64,000 bases of DNA from a virus, in the IMG/VR virus record IMGVR_UViG_3300013093_000001, positions 1 to 64,000 of that record; one strand, written 5' to 3'. The notes beneath the pieces are model-generated. The model made no database searches, had not been told where the DNA came from, and saw nothing but the letters and a program-made list of their open reading frames with translations. Below are positions 27,602 through 36,444 of this stretch, one piece after another. Both the position numbers and the translations under genes were made by a program. Each line of letters opens with the position of its first letter. Position 1 is the stretch's first letter.

Positions 27602-28191
27602 ACACTGACTGTGTCGTGGATACCGGGCCACCTGACGGGTCGGTGTTCCGCAACAAGGTTCCACTGCTGCAACTCCGTAAACATTGCGTCGTTGCCGGTA
27701 CACCCGCCCTGTTCCTCACCTATGTAAATGATGCGGTGTCCTGCGTATTTTTTGACCGCATTGTATCCGTCATCTGTCTTGTACGGCGGCCAGGACAGCA
27801 GTAGCGTGCTTTCTGGGTGCTGCTGGACTGACCGCGTGCAGTTGCGCCGCGTCACAAATGTGTGTGGTTCATGACTATGCCAGTGATTTTTGGGGTACGG
27901 GTTGCGGTCATAGGAATAAACGACGACACCGGCCTGTTGCAGTAGGTATCCCCACCAACCAGTTCCCGCCATAGGGTCTACGACGCTGCTGTGGGCATTG
28001 TTGACAACGAAATCCACGGTGGCCGGGTCTGTGATTGTCCAACTGTATTTTTTGCTGAACAAGTCTCTTGCAGGCATGACCCGACACAGGGAGTCAACGC
28101 TGTACCCATTTATTCCACCGCTGGTGTCCAAGTCCTCAAATAACGGTTGCAGTTGCTCCCAAAACCGGTTAGTCACCCGGCAGAACTTCAA
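27568..28191 (-). CDS. SAM-dependent methyltransferase (DNA-methylase type)
   Basis: This 207-residue protein has motif I 'VVDPMAGTGWWGYLL' and a motif IV-like 'LLLSWPPY', the Pro-Pro-Tyr signature of amino-methyltransferases acting on nucleic acid. It could methylate phage DNA or another nucleic acid. It is the terminal gene of a minus-strand unit with the DUF4314-like and HNH genes, and convergent with the 7-deazaguanine operon. Confidence 0.7.
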   Translation of the reverse strand: MKFCRVTNRFWEQLQPLFEDLDTSGGINGYSVDSLCRVMPARDLFSKKYSWTITDPATVDFVVNNAHSSVVDPMAGTGWWGYLLQQAGVVVYSYDRNPYPKNHWHSHEPHTFVTRRNCTRSVQQHPESTLLLSWPPYKTDDGYNAVKKYAGHRIIYIGEEQGGCTGNDAMFTELQQWNLVAEHRPVRWPGIHDTVSVYERRRRWTLR

Positions 28192-28378
28192 ACGGGTCGG
28201 TACCCAGCAGGATTAAAGCGCTGGCGTTGTCGTCCCAATCCACAGCGTACTGGTCAAAGGAGCCGACCCAGTTGACCGTACCCTCAGTCCCTACGGGTAT
28301 TGGGTTAGGTTCTTCAGGCAGTGGACCCGTAATGCGTATCCGGTCGCCTACCTGGCATCTCGGTACCCAGTTTTCCAT
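28169..28378 (-). CDS. DUF4314-like small protein
   Basis: This 69-residue protein reads 'VGDRIRITGPLPEEPNPIP', 'GTEGTVNWV', 'YAVDWDDNASALIL', matching the short SH3-like DUF4314 family found in actinobacteria and phages. Function unknown. It overlaps both neighbours, so it is co-translated with them. Confidence 0.75.
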   Translation of the reverse strand: MENWVPRCQVGDRIRITGPLPEEPNPIPVGTEGTVNWVGSFDQYAVDWDDNASALILLGTDPFEVLPGD

Positions 28379-28944
28379 GACAGTCCTTTCTTCTGTGCAG
28401 GCCTGGTGCCCGCAGCTGACCTTCTTTTATTGGGTGGGACCACTTGGTCGCTAATGAATGACGTAATGCCGTTCAGTCTTTGCAGGGGTATCGACTCAGG
28501 GTTGTCGCCGTGGCGCAGCGACAGACCCCTCCTGTAAGCCATGTTGGGATGGTCGGTGATGTAACCGTGACAAGACCTGCATAGGTGGAGGATGTTGGCG
28601 GGAGTCCACTGACCGCCGACTCCGCGAGAAATCCTGTGGTGCATGTCCGTGGCCTTAGCGCGTCCGCAACATTCGCAAATGCCACACGACCTCCCCGCCA
28701 CTGCCTTCCTGGTCGTGTACTCATCCCACTCGTAGTAGAACTTCCCCGACATCTCGCAAGTTTTTCTGGTCTTTGGGACCGGGTGTGGCAGGATTTCATT
28801 CTCGATATCTACGTCAATTAGCTCAAAGCAGCCGGGACAAACGATCACAGGCTTCACCCTTTTTCGGGACGACGTGTGGAGTGGTGTGTTGCACTCCACG
28901 TTAGCCGGTCCTGGTGCTTGTCGACAACAAAGGTCGATAGGCAT
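28348..28944 (-). CDS. HNH endonuclease
   Basis: This 198-residue protein has two zinc-binding cysteine pairs, 'VCPGCFE' and 'CECCGRAKATDMHHRISRG', leading into the HNH core with 'NILHLCRSCHGYITDHP'. The ATG at 28944 is preceded by AGGGG and a clear promoter. It could be a homing nuclease or a DNA-processing HNH. Confidence 0.85.
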   Translation of the reverse strand: MPIDLCCRQAPGPANVECNTPLHTSSRKRVKPVIVCPGCFELIDVDIENEILPHPVPKTRKTCEMSGKFYYEWDEYTTRKAVAGRSCGICECCGRAKATDMHHRISRGVGGQWTPANILHLCRSCHGYITDHPNMAYRRGLSLRHGDNPESIPLQRLNGITSFISDQVVPPNKRRSAAGTRPAQKKGLSWKTGYRDAR

Positions 28945-28976
28945 CGTTTTTCCCCTGTCGGTCCTGGTACTTAGTC

Positions 28977-29006
28977 ATTATATGACAGGCGGCTGGCTAT
29001 TCACCA
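28977..29006 (-). promoter_or_regulatory. Minus-strand promoter (TGGTGA/TATAAT)
   Basis: On the minus strand a perfect TATAAT (28977-28982) lies 18 bases from TGGTGA (29001-29006). The same -35 hexamer occurs 17 bases before TAAAAT at two other minus-strand units, near 46.1 and 58.8 kb. It would transcribe the HNH, DUF4314-like and methyltransferase genes. Confidence 0.65.
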
Positions 29007-29009
29007 TAG

Positions 29010-29369
<360 letters not shown>

Positions 29370-29375
29370 TACAAT
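29370..29375 (+). promoter_or_regulatory. -10 box of a leaderless HNH gene
   Basis: TACAAT is followed by six bases and then ATG with no ribosome binding site, the spacing of a leaderless start. The -35 match is weak. Confidence 0.4.
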
Positions 29376-29381
29376 TTTTTG

Positions 29382-29906
29382 ATGCAAGAAATCTGGCGTT
29401 CCATAGTTGATTGTCCTGGCTATGAAGTTAGCAATCGCGGCCGCGTCAGGTCAATTAACCGTGTCGGAGTAGATGGTCGTAGGGTACACGGACGTATCCT
29501 GACGGGTAGTCTTAGTGGGTCCACTGGTGCGCGCTTAACGGTCCGTCTTCATAGGCCAGACGGTACGGTCGCCAAGCGCTACATCCACAGCCTGGTACTT
29601 GAAGCCTTTATTGGTCCCAGGCCGCGTGGTTGCGTTGCTCGACATATCAACGATGATGGTATGAATAATGCCTTGTCGAACTTACGGTGGGGCACTAAAT
29701 CTCAGAACGGCTATGACGCGGTCGCCAACGGACGGCATGGAAACTCTACTAAGACCACCTGTCCTCGTGGTCACGCCTTAGCTGTACGGTGGGGAGAAAG
29801 CGGTGGTAGGCGGTGTCGAGAGTGCCAGCAGCAGCGGCAGGTGCTGCGGAGAAATAAAAAGAAACGCTCAATTGAGAAGAAAAAATCAACCGGGATGCTG
29901 GAATAA
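29382..29906 (+). CDS. NUMOD4/HNH endonuclease
   Basis: This 174-residue homing-type nuclease has an N-terminal NUMOD4-like DNA-binding segment ('CPGYEVSNRGRVRSINRV'), an HNH_3-type core ('RYIHSLVLEAFIG', 'ARHINDDGMNNALSNLRWG') and a C-terminal zinc knuckle ('CPRGHA', 'CRECQQQR'). ATG 29382 is preferred over an adjacent TTG because a -10 box sits 6 bases upstream. Related in design to the gene at 36121. Confidence 0.85.
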   Translation: MQEIWRSIVDCPGYEVSNRGRVRSINRVGVDGRRVHGRILTGSLSGSTGARLTVRLHRPDGTVAKRYIHSLVLEAFIGPRPRGCVARHINDDGMNNALSNLRWGTKSQNGYDAVANGRHGNSTKTTCPRGHALAVRWGESGGRRCRECQQQRQVLRRNKKKRSIEKKKSTGMLE

Positions 29907-29913
29907 TATTGGT

Positions 29914-30231
29914 ATGACAAACGGCGACGGTGATGCTCTGACGGACCCCGTTAAAATAGCGGAGACATGCAGTGAGCTAGAAATGATGGCCCGTCCGCTG
30001 TGTGTACGGTGTAACACCCGACCAGCAGAGAGAATCGTGCGGCTTCACAGCGTCGTTACGCCTGGTGGGAACGTATGGTTGATGTGTCGTCATTGTGGAC
30101 AGAAAACCCTGGACACTATTTGTGTGGAGTTAGCGAACGCCGCATTCTGTACCAGCGGACCCCTTGTTTGTCACTGTTGTCAACAGATTGTCAACAGCGT
30201 GTATGACGTTTTTAGTATGGAGAAGCTATGA
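29914..30231 (+). CDS. Zinc-ribbon protein of unknown function
   Basis: This 105-residue protein has three Cys pairs, 'LCVRCNTRP', 'MCRHCGQKT' and 'VCHCCQQI', likely one or two zinc sites. The start at 29914 follows a TAATAT box by four bases; the frame is open upstream, but that part overlaps the HNH gene. The stop overlaps the next ATG. Confidence 0.6.
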   Translation: MTNGDGDALTDPVKIAETCSELEMMARPLCVRCNTRPAERIVRLHSVVTPGGNVWLMCRHCGQKTLDTICVELANAAFCTSGPLVCHCCQQIVNSVYDVFSMEKL

Positions 30232-30395
30232 CTGACGATGACGTAAACTTCACCAGCGACATGATCTACTTCCGCGCGCTGGCAGAAGATGTGTATTTTA
30301 GGGTCGAGTACGGCGATGCCGTAGAACCTTTTCCAACTTACCTGTCTGATGACTTGCGTAACATGCGGTTAGCTTTGCCTGATCCAATGACATGA
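30228..30395 (+). CDS. Small hypothetical protein
   Basis: This 55-residue acidic protein ('MTDDDVNFTSDMIYFRALAE') fills the gap between two genes. It overlaps both by four bases (ATGA at each end), which strongly suggests a genuine coupled cistron. No family recognised. Confidence 0.6.
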   Translation: MTDDDVNFTSDMIYFRALAEDVYFRVEYGDAVEPFPTYLSDDLRNMRLALPDPMT

Positions 30396-31018
30396 CGCAG
30401 CCGCTATTTACCGATGAGGGCGAGGAGTACTACGCCGCCGCTTATGCCCATAACCGACCTTTCGCCACGCCCGGTCCATATAACACAACCCTGACACCAG
30501 ACCAGGAAAAAAACTTTCGCGCCTGGGTTGCTACGAGGAAGGTTCCATTCGATCCCGACGCAAGTGTCATCGACTATGATATGCGTGGGTTTTGGCGCGA
30601 TGACCCGTCAGAGGCACGCAAGTGGCGACGTGGCGAGCATTTCCCAGATACTTACAAAACACCGTATGACACGACCTTTAGTAACGAGTCTAAGTACGCA
30701 ACCAAAGACAATCCATTCAAGTGGGATGGTGACGGACCGGACGCGCACCTTGTCGATCAGCGTAACGGCCAGGTTATCTTCGCGCCACCACAGGATGACC
30801 GGCCAGCAAAAAAACCATCATCATTTTCCTCTGAGTCCGGTTACGGTACCCGCTGGTGGTTAGACGTGGTTCACAGAAACGGTCAGACTAGCCGAGCTCA
30901 ACTTCATATGGTTAGCACTGGTAACGGAGAAACACATTGGGAACTAGTGACACCACTGTCACCGGGTGACCGATTGAAGATAAGCGGACGCGGCACTATG
31001 AGCATCGACCGCAGCTAG
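30392..31018 (+). CDS. Hypothetical protein conserved in lytic phages
   Basis: This 208-residue protein begins with 'FRAWVATRKVPFDPDASVID' and 'YDMRGFWRDDP', continues with 'FPDTYKTPYDTTFSNESKY', then a Ser-rich linker and a small beta domain ('RLKISGRGTMSIDRS'). Similar sequences are frequent in virulent phage genomes near structural or replication genes. Its function is unknown. Confidence 0.65.
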   Translation: MTQPLFTDEGEEYYAAAYAHNRPFATPGPYNTTLTPDQEKNFRAWVATRKVPFDPDASVIDYDMRGFWRDDPSEARKWRRGEHFPDTYKTPYDTTFSNESKYATKDNPFKWDGDGPDAHLVDQRNGQVIFAPPQDDRPAKKPSSFSSESGYGTRWWLDVVHRNGQTSRAQLHMVSTGNGETHWELVTPLSPGDRLKISGRGTMSIDRS

Positions 31019-31123
31019 GACCGTTTTTCTCGGCGCGCGTCCCATTCTTGTCGGTGGCCGCTGGTAGGTTTCTGTCTAGTACAACGGCAAACGGTCGTCA
31101 CCGGGATTCGGGAAGGTTGCATC

Positions 31124-31999
31124 ATGTTCAAAACGCAAACATTTATCCACGGAGAACCCGGATTTATAGCGCCGGGAAGCGAAGAACATGCCCAGTATAT
31201 CAGTCCCAGCAAAGTCGCCTCAATCTGTGGCGTCAGCCGCTGGGAAAGCGCCTACACGCTGTGGCATCGGATGAAAAATCTGATCCCACCGAAATCTCAC
31301 GTCGACATTTTTGACACTGGCATCGCTATGGAATTGGCGATGGCAGAGTTATGGAAGTTGCGAAACCCAGGATGGCGTGTATCCCGCGGAGAAGTCCAGT
31401 ATGTGACCGATGAGTTCGATTTCCCCGCGCTGGCGACCATTGACCGCCGCGTCAGCAAAGGCAGGGCAAAACATATTTTGGAGATGAAGATTGCGCGTGA
31501 CCTTGAGGGGTGGGGTGACCCTGACCTGTCAGGGGATGCGCCAGCGGACTACGTCCTGCAAGTAATCTGCCAGCAACTATTCACAGGTCTGCGTGCACCG
31601 GCCAATCTTATGGTTCTGGGTCCGTTTTTCACAGAGCGTGTCTACACCGTTGATTTTGATGTAGATGTCAGCAATTGGGTGATACATGAATGTACCAAGT
31701 TCTACAAGTCGCTGTCGGGTAGTCATGCCCCGGAACTTGATGACAGTGTGTCCACGTATCGTACGGTCAGGCAACTTCACACCAGTATCAACGGGTCCGT
31801 CGTTGAGATACCGGAGGAGCTGGCGACAGAGGTAAATAGCTTACGGCGGCAAATAGAGCCGCTGGAGTCCAGGCTGCGGGGCTGCCGGTCCCAACTCCTG
31901 GAATTGATGGGTGATGCCCAGTACGCCGAAGTCAATGGAGAAAGGATTGCAAGACGCCAACCCAATAGGAGTGGCGGCGTGTCACTGGTGATGGTCTAA
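31124..31999 (+). CDS. YqaJ-like viral exonuclease (RecE-type)
   Basis: This 291-residue protein resembles YqaJ/lambda-type recombination nucleases: 'ISPSKVASICGVSRWESAYT' at the N-terminus, 'DIFDTGIAMELAMAELW', 'TIDRRVSKG' and 'HILEMKIARD' for the metal-binding Asp/Glu/Lys cluster, then a C-terminal helix. It would resect DNA ends to expose single strands for the RecT protein encoded 21 bases downstream. A GGAAGG site lies before ATG. Confidence 0.85.
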   Translation: MFKTQTFIHGEPGFIAPGSEEHAQYISPSKVASICGVSRWESAYTLWHRMKNLIPPKSHVDIFDTGIAMELAMAELWKLRNPGWRVSRGEVQYVTDEFDFPALATIDRRVSKGRAKHILEMKIARDLEGWGDPDLSGDAPADYVLQVICQQLFTGLRAPANLMVLGPFFTERVYTVDFDVDVSNWVIHECTKFYKSLSGSHAPELDDSVSTYRTVRQLHTSINGSVVEIPEELATEVNSLRRQIEPLESRLRGCRSQLLELMGDAQYAEVNGERIARRQPNRSGGVSLVMV

Positions 32000-32020
32000 C
32001 TAGGGAAAGGAAAGCAAGAC

Positions 32021-32932
32021 ATGAACGAAATTAGAGAATACAACGAACCGGTCCTGGACAGCCTGGGACCGCCAGATGATGTGTTTATTACACAGCCGAC
32101 AACCGGCGCATTGCAGCGCATGGAGGCAGAAGCACGAGCAATGAAGACGGCGTACACCATCGCCAGCAGTTTAAGTAAGACTGAGATGGTACCGGAGGCA
32201 TACCAGGCCGGTAAGCATGGTGAAAGCGCCGCCTACAACCTCTGTGCAGCAATCATGTATGGCGCAGAATTGGGTTTGTCTGCCGTCCAGTCCGCGCAGA
32301 ACATCTTCATTGTGCGGGGCAAACCGGCTATTTACAGCGTCACAATGGCAGCAGTCATTCGGCGCGCCGGTTTTGTCATTGAGGAGGTAGAAGCGACAGA
32401 TGAAAAGGTTGTGTGGAAAGGACTGCGCGACGGCGCGTGGGCCTTTTCAGAATGGACAATCGGTCGCGCTAAACTCGCCGGTTACACATCAAATAAACTG
32501 TATGAGACAAACCCCAAAGCAATGCTAAGGGCTAAATGTATTGCGGAATTGGCGCGTATAAAATTCCAAGACTGCATTACCGGTCTAGCGCATAGCATTG
32601 AGGAATTGCAGTTGGAAAACGTCACGGTACAGCGCGTAGTCAAACCGGCCAATGTCGTAAGAGGCGCGGCGGCGTTACGGCAAGCGGCTGCCGCATCCCA
32701 AGCGCCGGAACAACCGGTTGAGGAGCCAGAGGTGACGCCTGAGCCGGTAGAGCAGTGGATGATTTCCAAAATGCAAGTCGACAAGATTAGGAAACTGTAT
32801 CTACAAAAAGGCATAAAAGGTCAGGGTGTCATGGACGATGTTGCTGAGTTCCTACAGTTGGATTCTCCGCTCAAAGACCTCAATGACCTGTCCTTGGAGG
32901 ACGGGGACGCGGTCCTGGCTTACCTGTCGTGA
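32021..32932 (+). CDS. recT: RecT-like single-strand annealing protein
   Basis: This 303-residue protein matches RecT: 'NLCAAIMYGAELGLSAVQSA', 'IFIVRGKPAIYSVTMAAVI', 'ETNPKAMLRAKCIAELAR'. It anneals single-stranded DNA made by the upstream exonuclease. The C-terminal 100 residues are a Pro/Glu linker plus a small helical domain. A GGGAAAGGAAAG ribosome site and a strong hairpin after the stop define it as the last gene of its transcript. Confidence 0.92.
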   Translation: MNEIREYNEPVLDSLGPPDDVFITQPTTGALQRMEAEARAMKTAYTIASSLSKTEMVPEAYQAGKHGESAAYNLCAAIMYGAELGLSAVQSAQNIFIVRGKPAIYSVTMAAVIRRAGFVIEEVEATDEKVVWKGLRDGAWAFSEWTIGRAKLAGYTSNKLYETNPKAMLRAKCIAELARIKFQDCITGLAHSIEELQLENVTVQRVVKPANVVRGAAALRQAAAASQAPEQPVEEPEVTPEPVEQWMISKMQVDKIRKLYLQKGIKGQGVMDDVAEFLQLDSPLKDLNDLSLEDGDAVLAYLS

Positions 32933-32944
32933 CCCAAGATGCAG

Positions 32945-32978
32945 CAGACCCCCGCCAGAAAGGGGTGGCGGGGGTCTG
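32945..32978 (+). terminator. Terminator hairpin after recT
   Basis: A perfect 13-bp stem (CAGACCCCCGCCA paired with its complement) closes an 8-base loop. No U-run follows, as is usual for mycobacterial hairpin terminators. Confidence 0.75.
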
Positions 32979-33159
32979 TGTGCACCGGGTGATGCGCGTC
33001 CAGATTAGCACGCCAATAATCCGATAGCAAAACTTCTCAAAAAAACCTCCGTGGCTACTACCGCTGAGGGGGTCGGAGCTAGTACGCTACGGCGGTACCT
33101 AAAGGTACAAACCGGGTGACCTGCCAGAAGGGGTAACATGATGACTTGGGTTGACACAT
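32979..33159. promoter_or_regulatory. Regulatory gap before the replication gene
   Basis: This A/T-richer segment lies between the recT terminator and the initiator-like gene. It contains an inverted repeat GTACCT-AA-AGGTAC (33095-33108), which could be an operator or part of an origin. No convincing -35/-10 pair was found. Confidence 0.3.
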
Positions 33160-33990
33160 ATGTGGTTTAACGTAGATGACCACCTACACAGCACGCCAGA
33201 ACTTTTTGAGATACCACGCCGTTTTCGTGCCGCCGCCGTTGGCGTGTGGACCCTGTGCGGCAGCTGGCTGTCGCAGCACTGCGCTGACTATGTACCGGAT
33301 GAGGTTGTTCGCGACTTCGGAGGTACGGCGGAAATCAGAGGTTGGCTAGTCCGTGCAGGTCTGTGGACAGAGACAGACAGGGGCATTGCGTACACGTCGC
33401 GTGGCTGCCGCGTACCGAACGCGCAAGCCGTACAGCAATCTCGCGCAGCGACTACGGAGCGGGTACGTAAGCACCGTGCAAACAAGCAAAAGGGCCCCGA
33501 CCAGCAGGTTGAGGCCGACGTAACGCCGTTACACCCTCCGGGACAGGGTGCGTTACTAACGCTGCACGACGGTATAGGTATTGGTAATGGGGTTGGTTCT
33601 TTAACTAAACCTACTTCTTCTAAAGCTGTCGTTACGTTCAGGGGTACGTCACCAGGCGGTCCTCTAGCTGAGGCGAGAGTGTTGGTGCAGCAAGCCCTGG
33701 TAGGGCTGAGTTATTTTGGGCGCAAGCAGCGCAAGGCGCTTGAGGACAAAACACTGGAATTGCTGGGCGACGGCGCTAAGCCGGAGGACTTGGCAGAGGC
33801 TTTGCGGATTTGGGTTCAGACTGATGACGTATACCCAGGCCACTTGTCTCACATGTATACGGAGCTAATGAAAAGACGTAGTGGTGTGACACGCTCACGG
33901 TCGGCAAGTAATATTGACCATTCCTTTCAGCAATTGGCCGACTTGGACCGGCGTTACGCCGCAGAATCAGAAAGCGGGTCGTCAATATGA
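33160..33990 (+). CDS. Replication-initiator-like winged-helix protein
   Basis: This 276-residue protein opens 'MWFNVDDHLHSTPELF', then 'VGVWTLCGSWLSQHCADYVP', the pattern of actinophage DNA-binding proteins thought to start replication. The centre is a basic linker and the C-terminus is helical ('FGRKQRKALEDKTLELL'). The ATG at 33160 is chosen over an upstream TTG because it matches the family N-terminus; neither has a good ribosome site. Confidence 0.65.
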   Translation: MWFNVDDHLHSTPELFEIPRRFRAAAVGVWTLCGSWLSQHCADYVPDEVVRDFGGTAEIRGWLVRAGLWTETDRGIAYTSRGCRVPNAQAVQQSRAATTERVRKHRANKQKGPDQQVEADVTPLHPPGQGALLTLHDGIGIGNGVGSLTKPTSSKAVVTFRGTSPGGPLAEARVLVQQALVGLSYFGRKQRKALEDKTLELLGDGAKPEDLAEALRIWVQTDDVYPGHLSHMYTELMKRRSGVTRSRSASNIDHSFQQLADLDRRYAAESESGSSI

Positions 33991-34124
33991 GAAAGTTTTT
34001 AAGCAGTTTTAAGGTCAGCAGCATATTAGATATTTTATGGCCGGACTTTACTTTCTGGTCAACAAAGAAACCGACGCAACGCGAAGAGCCTGGTTTGTTG
34101 GATAAGAAAAGGCCGCAAAAGTGA
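33987..34124 (+). CDS. Small hypothetical protein
   Basis: This 45-residue protein ('MRKFLSSFKVSSILDILWP') overlaps the previous stop (ATGA) and the next GTG. The coupled overlaps support it being translated. No family is recognised; the aromatic N-terminal half could be a membrane or interaction helix. Confidence 0.5.
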   Translation: MRKFLSSFKVSSILDILWPDFTFWSTKKPTQREEPGLLDKKRPQK

Positions 34125-34495
34125 ATAACGTCCCGGCAAAGGCTAAGGAAGAATTAGGCTTTAAGCGAATGGCTGTCAGGGTTATTGCGAAAGCCAAAGC
34201 ATATGATGCCAGGGTTTCGGTGGGAGATGAGAACTCAGCTGATGCCAAGGTAGAGGCGTGGGCAGAACACTTCGCGTTAACGCGCTGTGATGATCTGAGT
34301 GACCTGTTGGCGGCAGTTGCACAGTTCTACCTCCAACCACGCGACCGCGTCGTCCAACCCGCCGACATCACCAGTATCGTCAAGGCCAACCGGCGCGACT
34401 GGCTTGACCGCCAATCCGTACCGCAGTCGGTACCGGCGAATGAGGACAGGCGACTGGCGCTGATGGGTGAAATCAGAAAACACTTTAGTATGTGA
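34121..34495 (+). CDS. Hypothetical protein of the replication region
   Basis: This 124-residue helical protein includes 'DAKVEAWAEHFALTRCDDLS' and 'QPADITSIVKANRRDWLDR'. Proteins of this pattern follow the initiator-like gene in other actinophages. A helicase-loading role is possible but unproven. GTG start overlapping the previous stop. Confidence 0.6.
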   Translation: MNNVPAKAKEELGFKRMAVRVIAKAKAYDARVSVGDENSADAKVEAWAEHFALTRCDDLSDLLAAVAQFYLQPRDRVVQPADITSIVKANRRDWLDRQSVPQSVPANEDRRLALMGEIRKHFSM

Positions 34496-35526
34496 CTATG
34501 CGAGTAGGGCTGATAGCACGTTCAGATAACACCGGCCTGGGTAACCAAACTTATGAATTTTTTTCGCACGTCAAACCAGCTAAAACACTCGTCGTAACGC
34601 TGTACGCCAAAAAGTTGACAGAGCACGTTGAGCGCTACCCCGACAGCCCGACAACCCACACCCCCAACGCGGCTCAGATACACCGATTCCTCGACGGCCT
34701 CGACATCGTTTACACGGCAGAAACGCCCTATAACCATGAGTTATACAGTTTTGCGCGAGACAAGGGCATCCACACCATCGAACACTCAAACTATGAGTTC
34801 CTGGGCTACCCGCAGCGGTTCACGGAAGCTCCGAAACCGAGCATCTTTGCAGCGCCTAGCGCGTGGCACTTCAATGACTTTCCGGAACCCAAAGTATTCC
34901 TCCCTGTGCCCATAGCAACCCGCCGATTCAAACGCAAAAAGAAAGTGAAAGGTCCGGCCTCGCGATTCCTGCATGTCATTGGACACCCCGCAACCAACGA
35001 CCGCAACGGAACAAAAGACTTGCTGGCAGCACTCCCCTTCATTACGTCCGATGTCACGGTCACTTTGACATGCCAGTCCAGCAAATACATCCCCGAAATC
35101 GGGCCACTCCCCTCCAATGTCACAGTTCACAAGCGGTGTGGAGATGTGGAGAACTACTGGGAGTTGTACGACGGTCAAGACGTGCTGATTTTGCCGCGCA
35201 GATATGGTGGTCTATGCCTACCGGCGCAGGAATCTATCGGTGCAGGGATGCCGGTCATCATGCCGGACGTATCACCTAACCAATGGCTACCGCTGCAATG
35301 GAGGACACCGGCTAAGCAGTCAGGGGAACTGATGGTACGTCGGTCATTCACAACCTACAAGACGGACCCCGTTGATCTTGCGGCTAAAATCGACTCCTTC
35401 TGCGACTTAGACTTCTACCGCAATGCCATGCACGAAGTGGACAACTTGCGAGAGGAATACAGCTGGGACGCGCTGCTGCCCGTTTACCATCAAGTCTTTG
35501 CAGACACCCTGTCGCGGCAACCCTGA
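34492..35526 (+). CDS. Glycosyltransferase (GT4-like)
   Basis: This 344-residue protein has a Rossmann-like N-terminus ('RVGLIARSDNTGLGNQTYEF') and a GT-B C-terminal donor-binding motif 'DVLILPRRYGGLCLPAQESI' followed by 'GAGMPVIMPDVSP'. It may glycosylate a virion protein, modified DNA base or host surface; nothing here decides between these. GTG 34492 overlaps the previous stop; ATG 34498 is an alternative. Confidence 0.82.
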   Translation: MTMRVGLIARSDNTGLGNQTYEFFSHVKPAKTLVVTLYAKKLTEHVERYPDSPTTHTPNAAQIHRFLDGLDIVYTAETPYNHELYSFARDKGIHTIEHSNYEFLGYPQRFTEAPKPSIFAAPSAWHFNDFPEPKVFLPVPIATRRFKRKKKVKGPASRFLHVIGHPATNDRNGTKDLLAALPFITSDVTVTLTCQSSKYIPEIGPLPSNVTVHKRCGDVENYWELYDGQDVLILPRRYGGLCLPAQESIGAGMPVIMPDVSPNQWLPLQWRTPAKQSGELMVRRSFTTYKTDPVDLAAKIDSFCDLDFYRNAMHEVDNLREEYSWDALLPVYHQVFADTLSRQP

Positions 35527-35532
35527 AAAAGT

Positions 35533-35547
35533 AGGCCCAAATGGCCT
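35533..35547 (-). terminator. Intrinsic terminator for the 35.5-36.1 kb minus genes
   Basis: AGGCC-ATTTG-GGCCT on the minus strand is followed by ACTTTTT, a short stem with a U-tract in the gap between convergent genes. Confidence 0.55.
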
Positions 35548-35565
35548 GTAACGAGATTAAATGCG

Positions 35566-35772
35566 TCAGGTGGCCGCAGACCCCAACAGTTGCGACAGGA
35601 TGTCTGGTGGGGAACCTAAGACCAACCGGTCCTCCCCGCCAACCAAAGAGATCGCTGAGCAATCAACCATCGGAGAACCCCAGTCATCCTCACCCACAAG
35701 TATTGATACAACGTGGTCGGTGTTGACCCACCAATCCCCACCCGCCACCAGCTTCAGCTGACACCAGGCCAT
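35566..35772 (-). CDS. Small hypothetical protein
   Basis: This 68-residue protein has 'WWVNTDHVVSILVGEDDWG' and 'VDCSAISLVGGEDRLVLGS', a small beta-rich fold resembling FlbD-type domains. The ATG overlaps the previous stop (TGATG). It ends 18 bases before an intrinsic terminator. Confidence 0.6.
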   Translation of the reverse strand: MAWCQLKLVAGGDWWVNTDHVVSILVGEDDWGSPMVDCSAISLVGGEDRLVLGSPPDILSQLLGSAAT

Positions 35773-36122
35773 CAGGGTTCCTGCGGGTTATTTCCGTAGT
35801 CGGCAAGCATCCACAGCGCTTCCTGTAACTTGCTTTCCTCGCGCTGGAAACTGAGTTCCCAAGCGAGTCTCATGACAGTGGCTAAACGGTAATCAGTCAC
35901 CCGGCGCAGCAACAGCATCAGGTCACCGTGAACCCCTACCGGTACCTGCTGTGGTGAACCGCTATGGATCACTGTTGCCAGGTGCGGTCCATCGTGACCG
36001 ACCGGCAAACCACAATTTCTCGCAGGATCGATATTGATTGAAGCGCCGCAGGAAGAGTCCGGAAATGAATCCTCGTTCATGCCAGTGGTCCAATCGGTCC
36101 GTTTGCCGTATTCTGGCTTCAT
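35772..36122 (-). CDS. Hypothetical protein
   Basis: This 116-residue protein contains 'CGASINIDPARNCGLPVGHD', a Cys/His-rich segment common in actinophage proteins of unknown role, then helices ('RLAWELSFQREESKLQEAL'). The ATG at 36122 has an AGGA site and overlaps, in opposite polarity, the ATG of the divergent HNH gene; ATG 36080 is an alternative. Confidence 0.55.
   Translation of the reverse strand: MKPEYGKRTDWTTGMNEDSFPDSSCGASINIDPARNCGLPVGHDGPHLATVIHSGSPQQVPVGVHGDLMLLLRRVTDYRLATVMRLAWELSFQREESKLQEALWMLADYGNNPQEP
36109..36114 (+). promoter_or_regulatory. -10 box of a leaderless HNH gene
   Basis: TATTCT (TANNNT type) lies six bases before the ATG of the NUMOD4/HNH gene, which has no ribosome binding site. 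Confidence 0.35.
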
Positions 36123-36444
36123 GCTACATGAATCCTGGTCAACAATACCTGGGTATGAGGGCCAGTACGAGATTTCCGACTGGGGCCGCTGCCGATCAAT
36201 CGACCGGGTCGTCAAAGGACGTGACGGCTCAACCCGGTGGATTCAAGGTAAGATCATCAAACCTCATGCGCGGCGTGACGGCGTCATCGTCGTAAACCTG
36301 TGGCGGGAGAGCAAATACCGACAGAAGCAACTGCGCCGACTGGTACTTGAGGTCTTTGACCAGCCGCAACCAGCCGGTCAGGATGCGCGTAACTTAGACG
36401 GAGATCCTCACAATAACCGCCGCGACAACCTCACATGGTCGTAG
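36121..36444 (+). CDS. NUMOD4/HNH endonuclease (short)
   Basis: This 107-residue protein has a NUMOD4-like 'IPGYEGQYEISDWGRCRSID' and a truncated HNH_3-like end ('NLDGDPHNNRRDNLTWS'). It is shorter than the homolog at 29382 and lacks the zinc knuckle. Inserted against a block of minus-strand genes, with its end overlapping the convergent gene at 36431, it looks like a mobile homing nuclease. Confidence 0.75.
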   Translation: MLHESWSTIPGYEGQYEISDWGRCRSIDRVVKGRDGSTRWIQGKIIKPHARRDGVIVVNLWRESKYRQKQLRRLVLEVFDQPQPAGQDARNLDGDPHNNRRDNLTWS

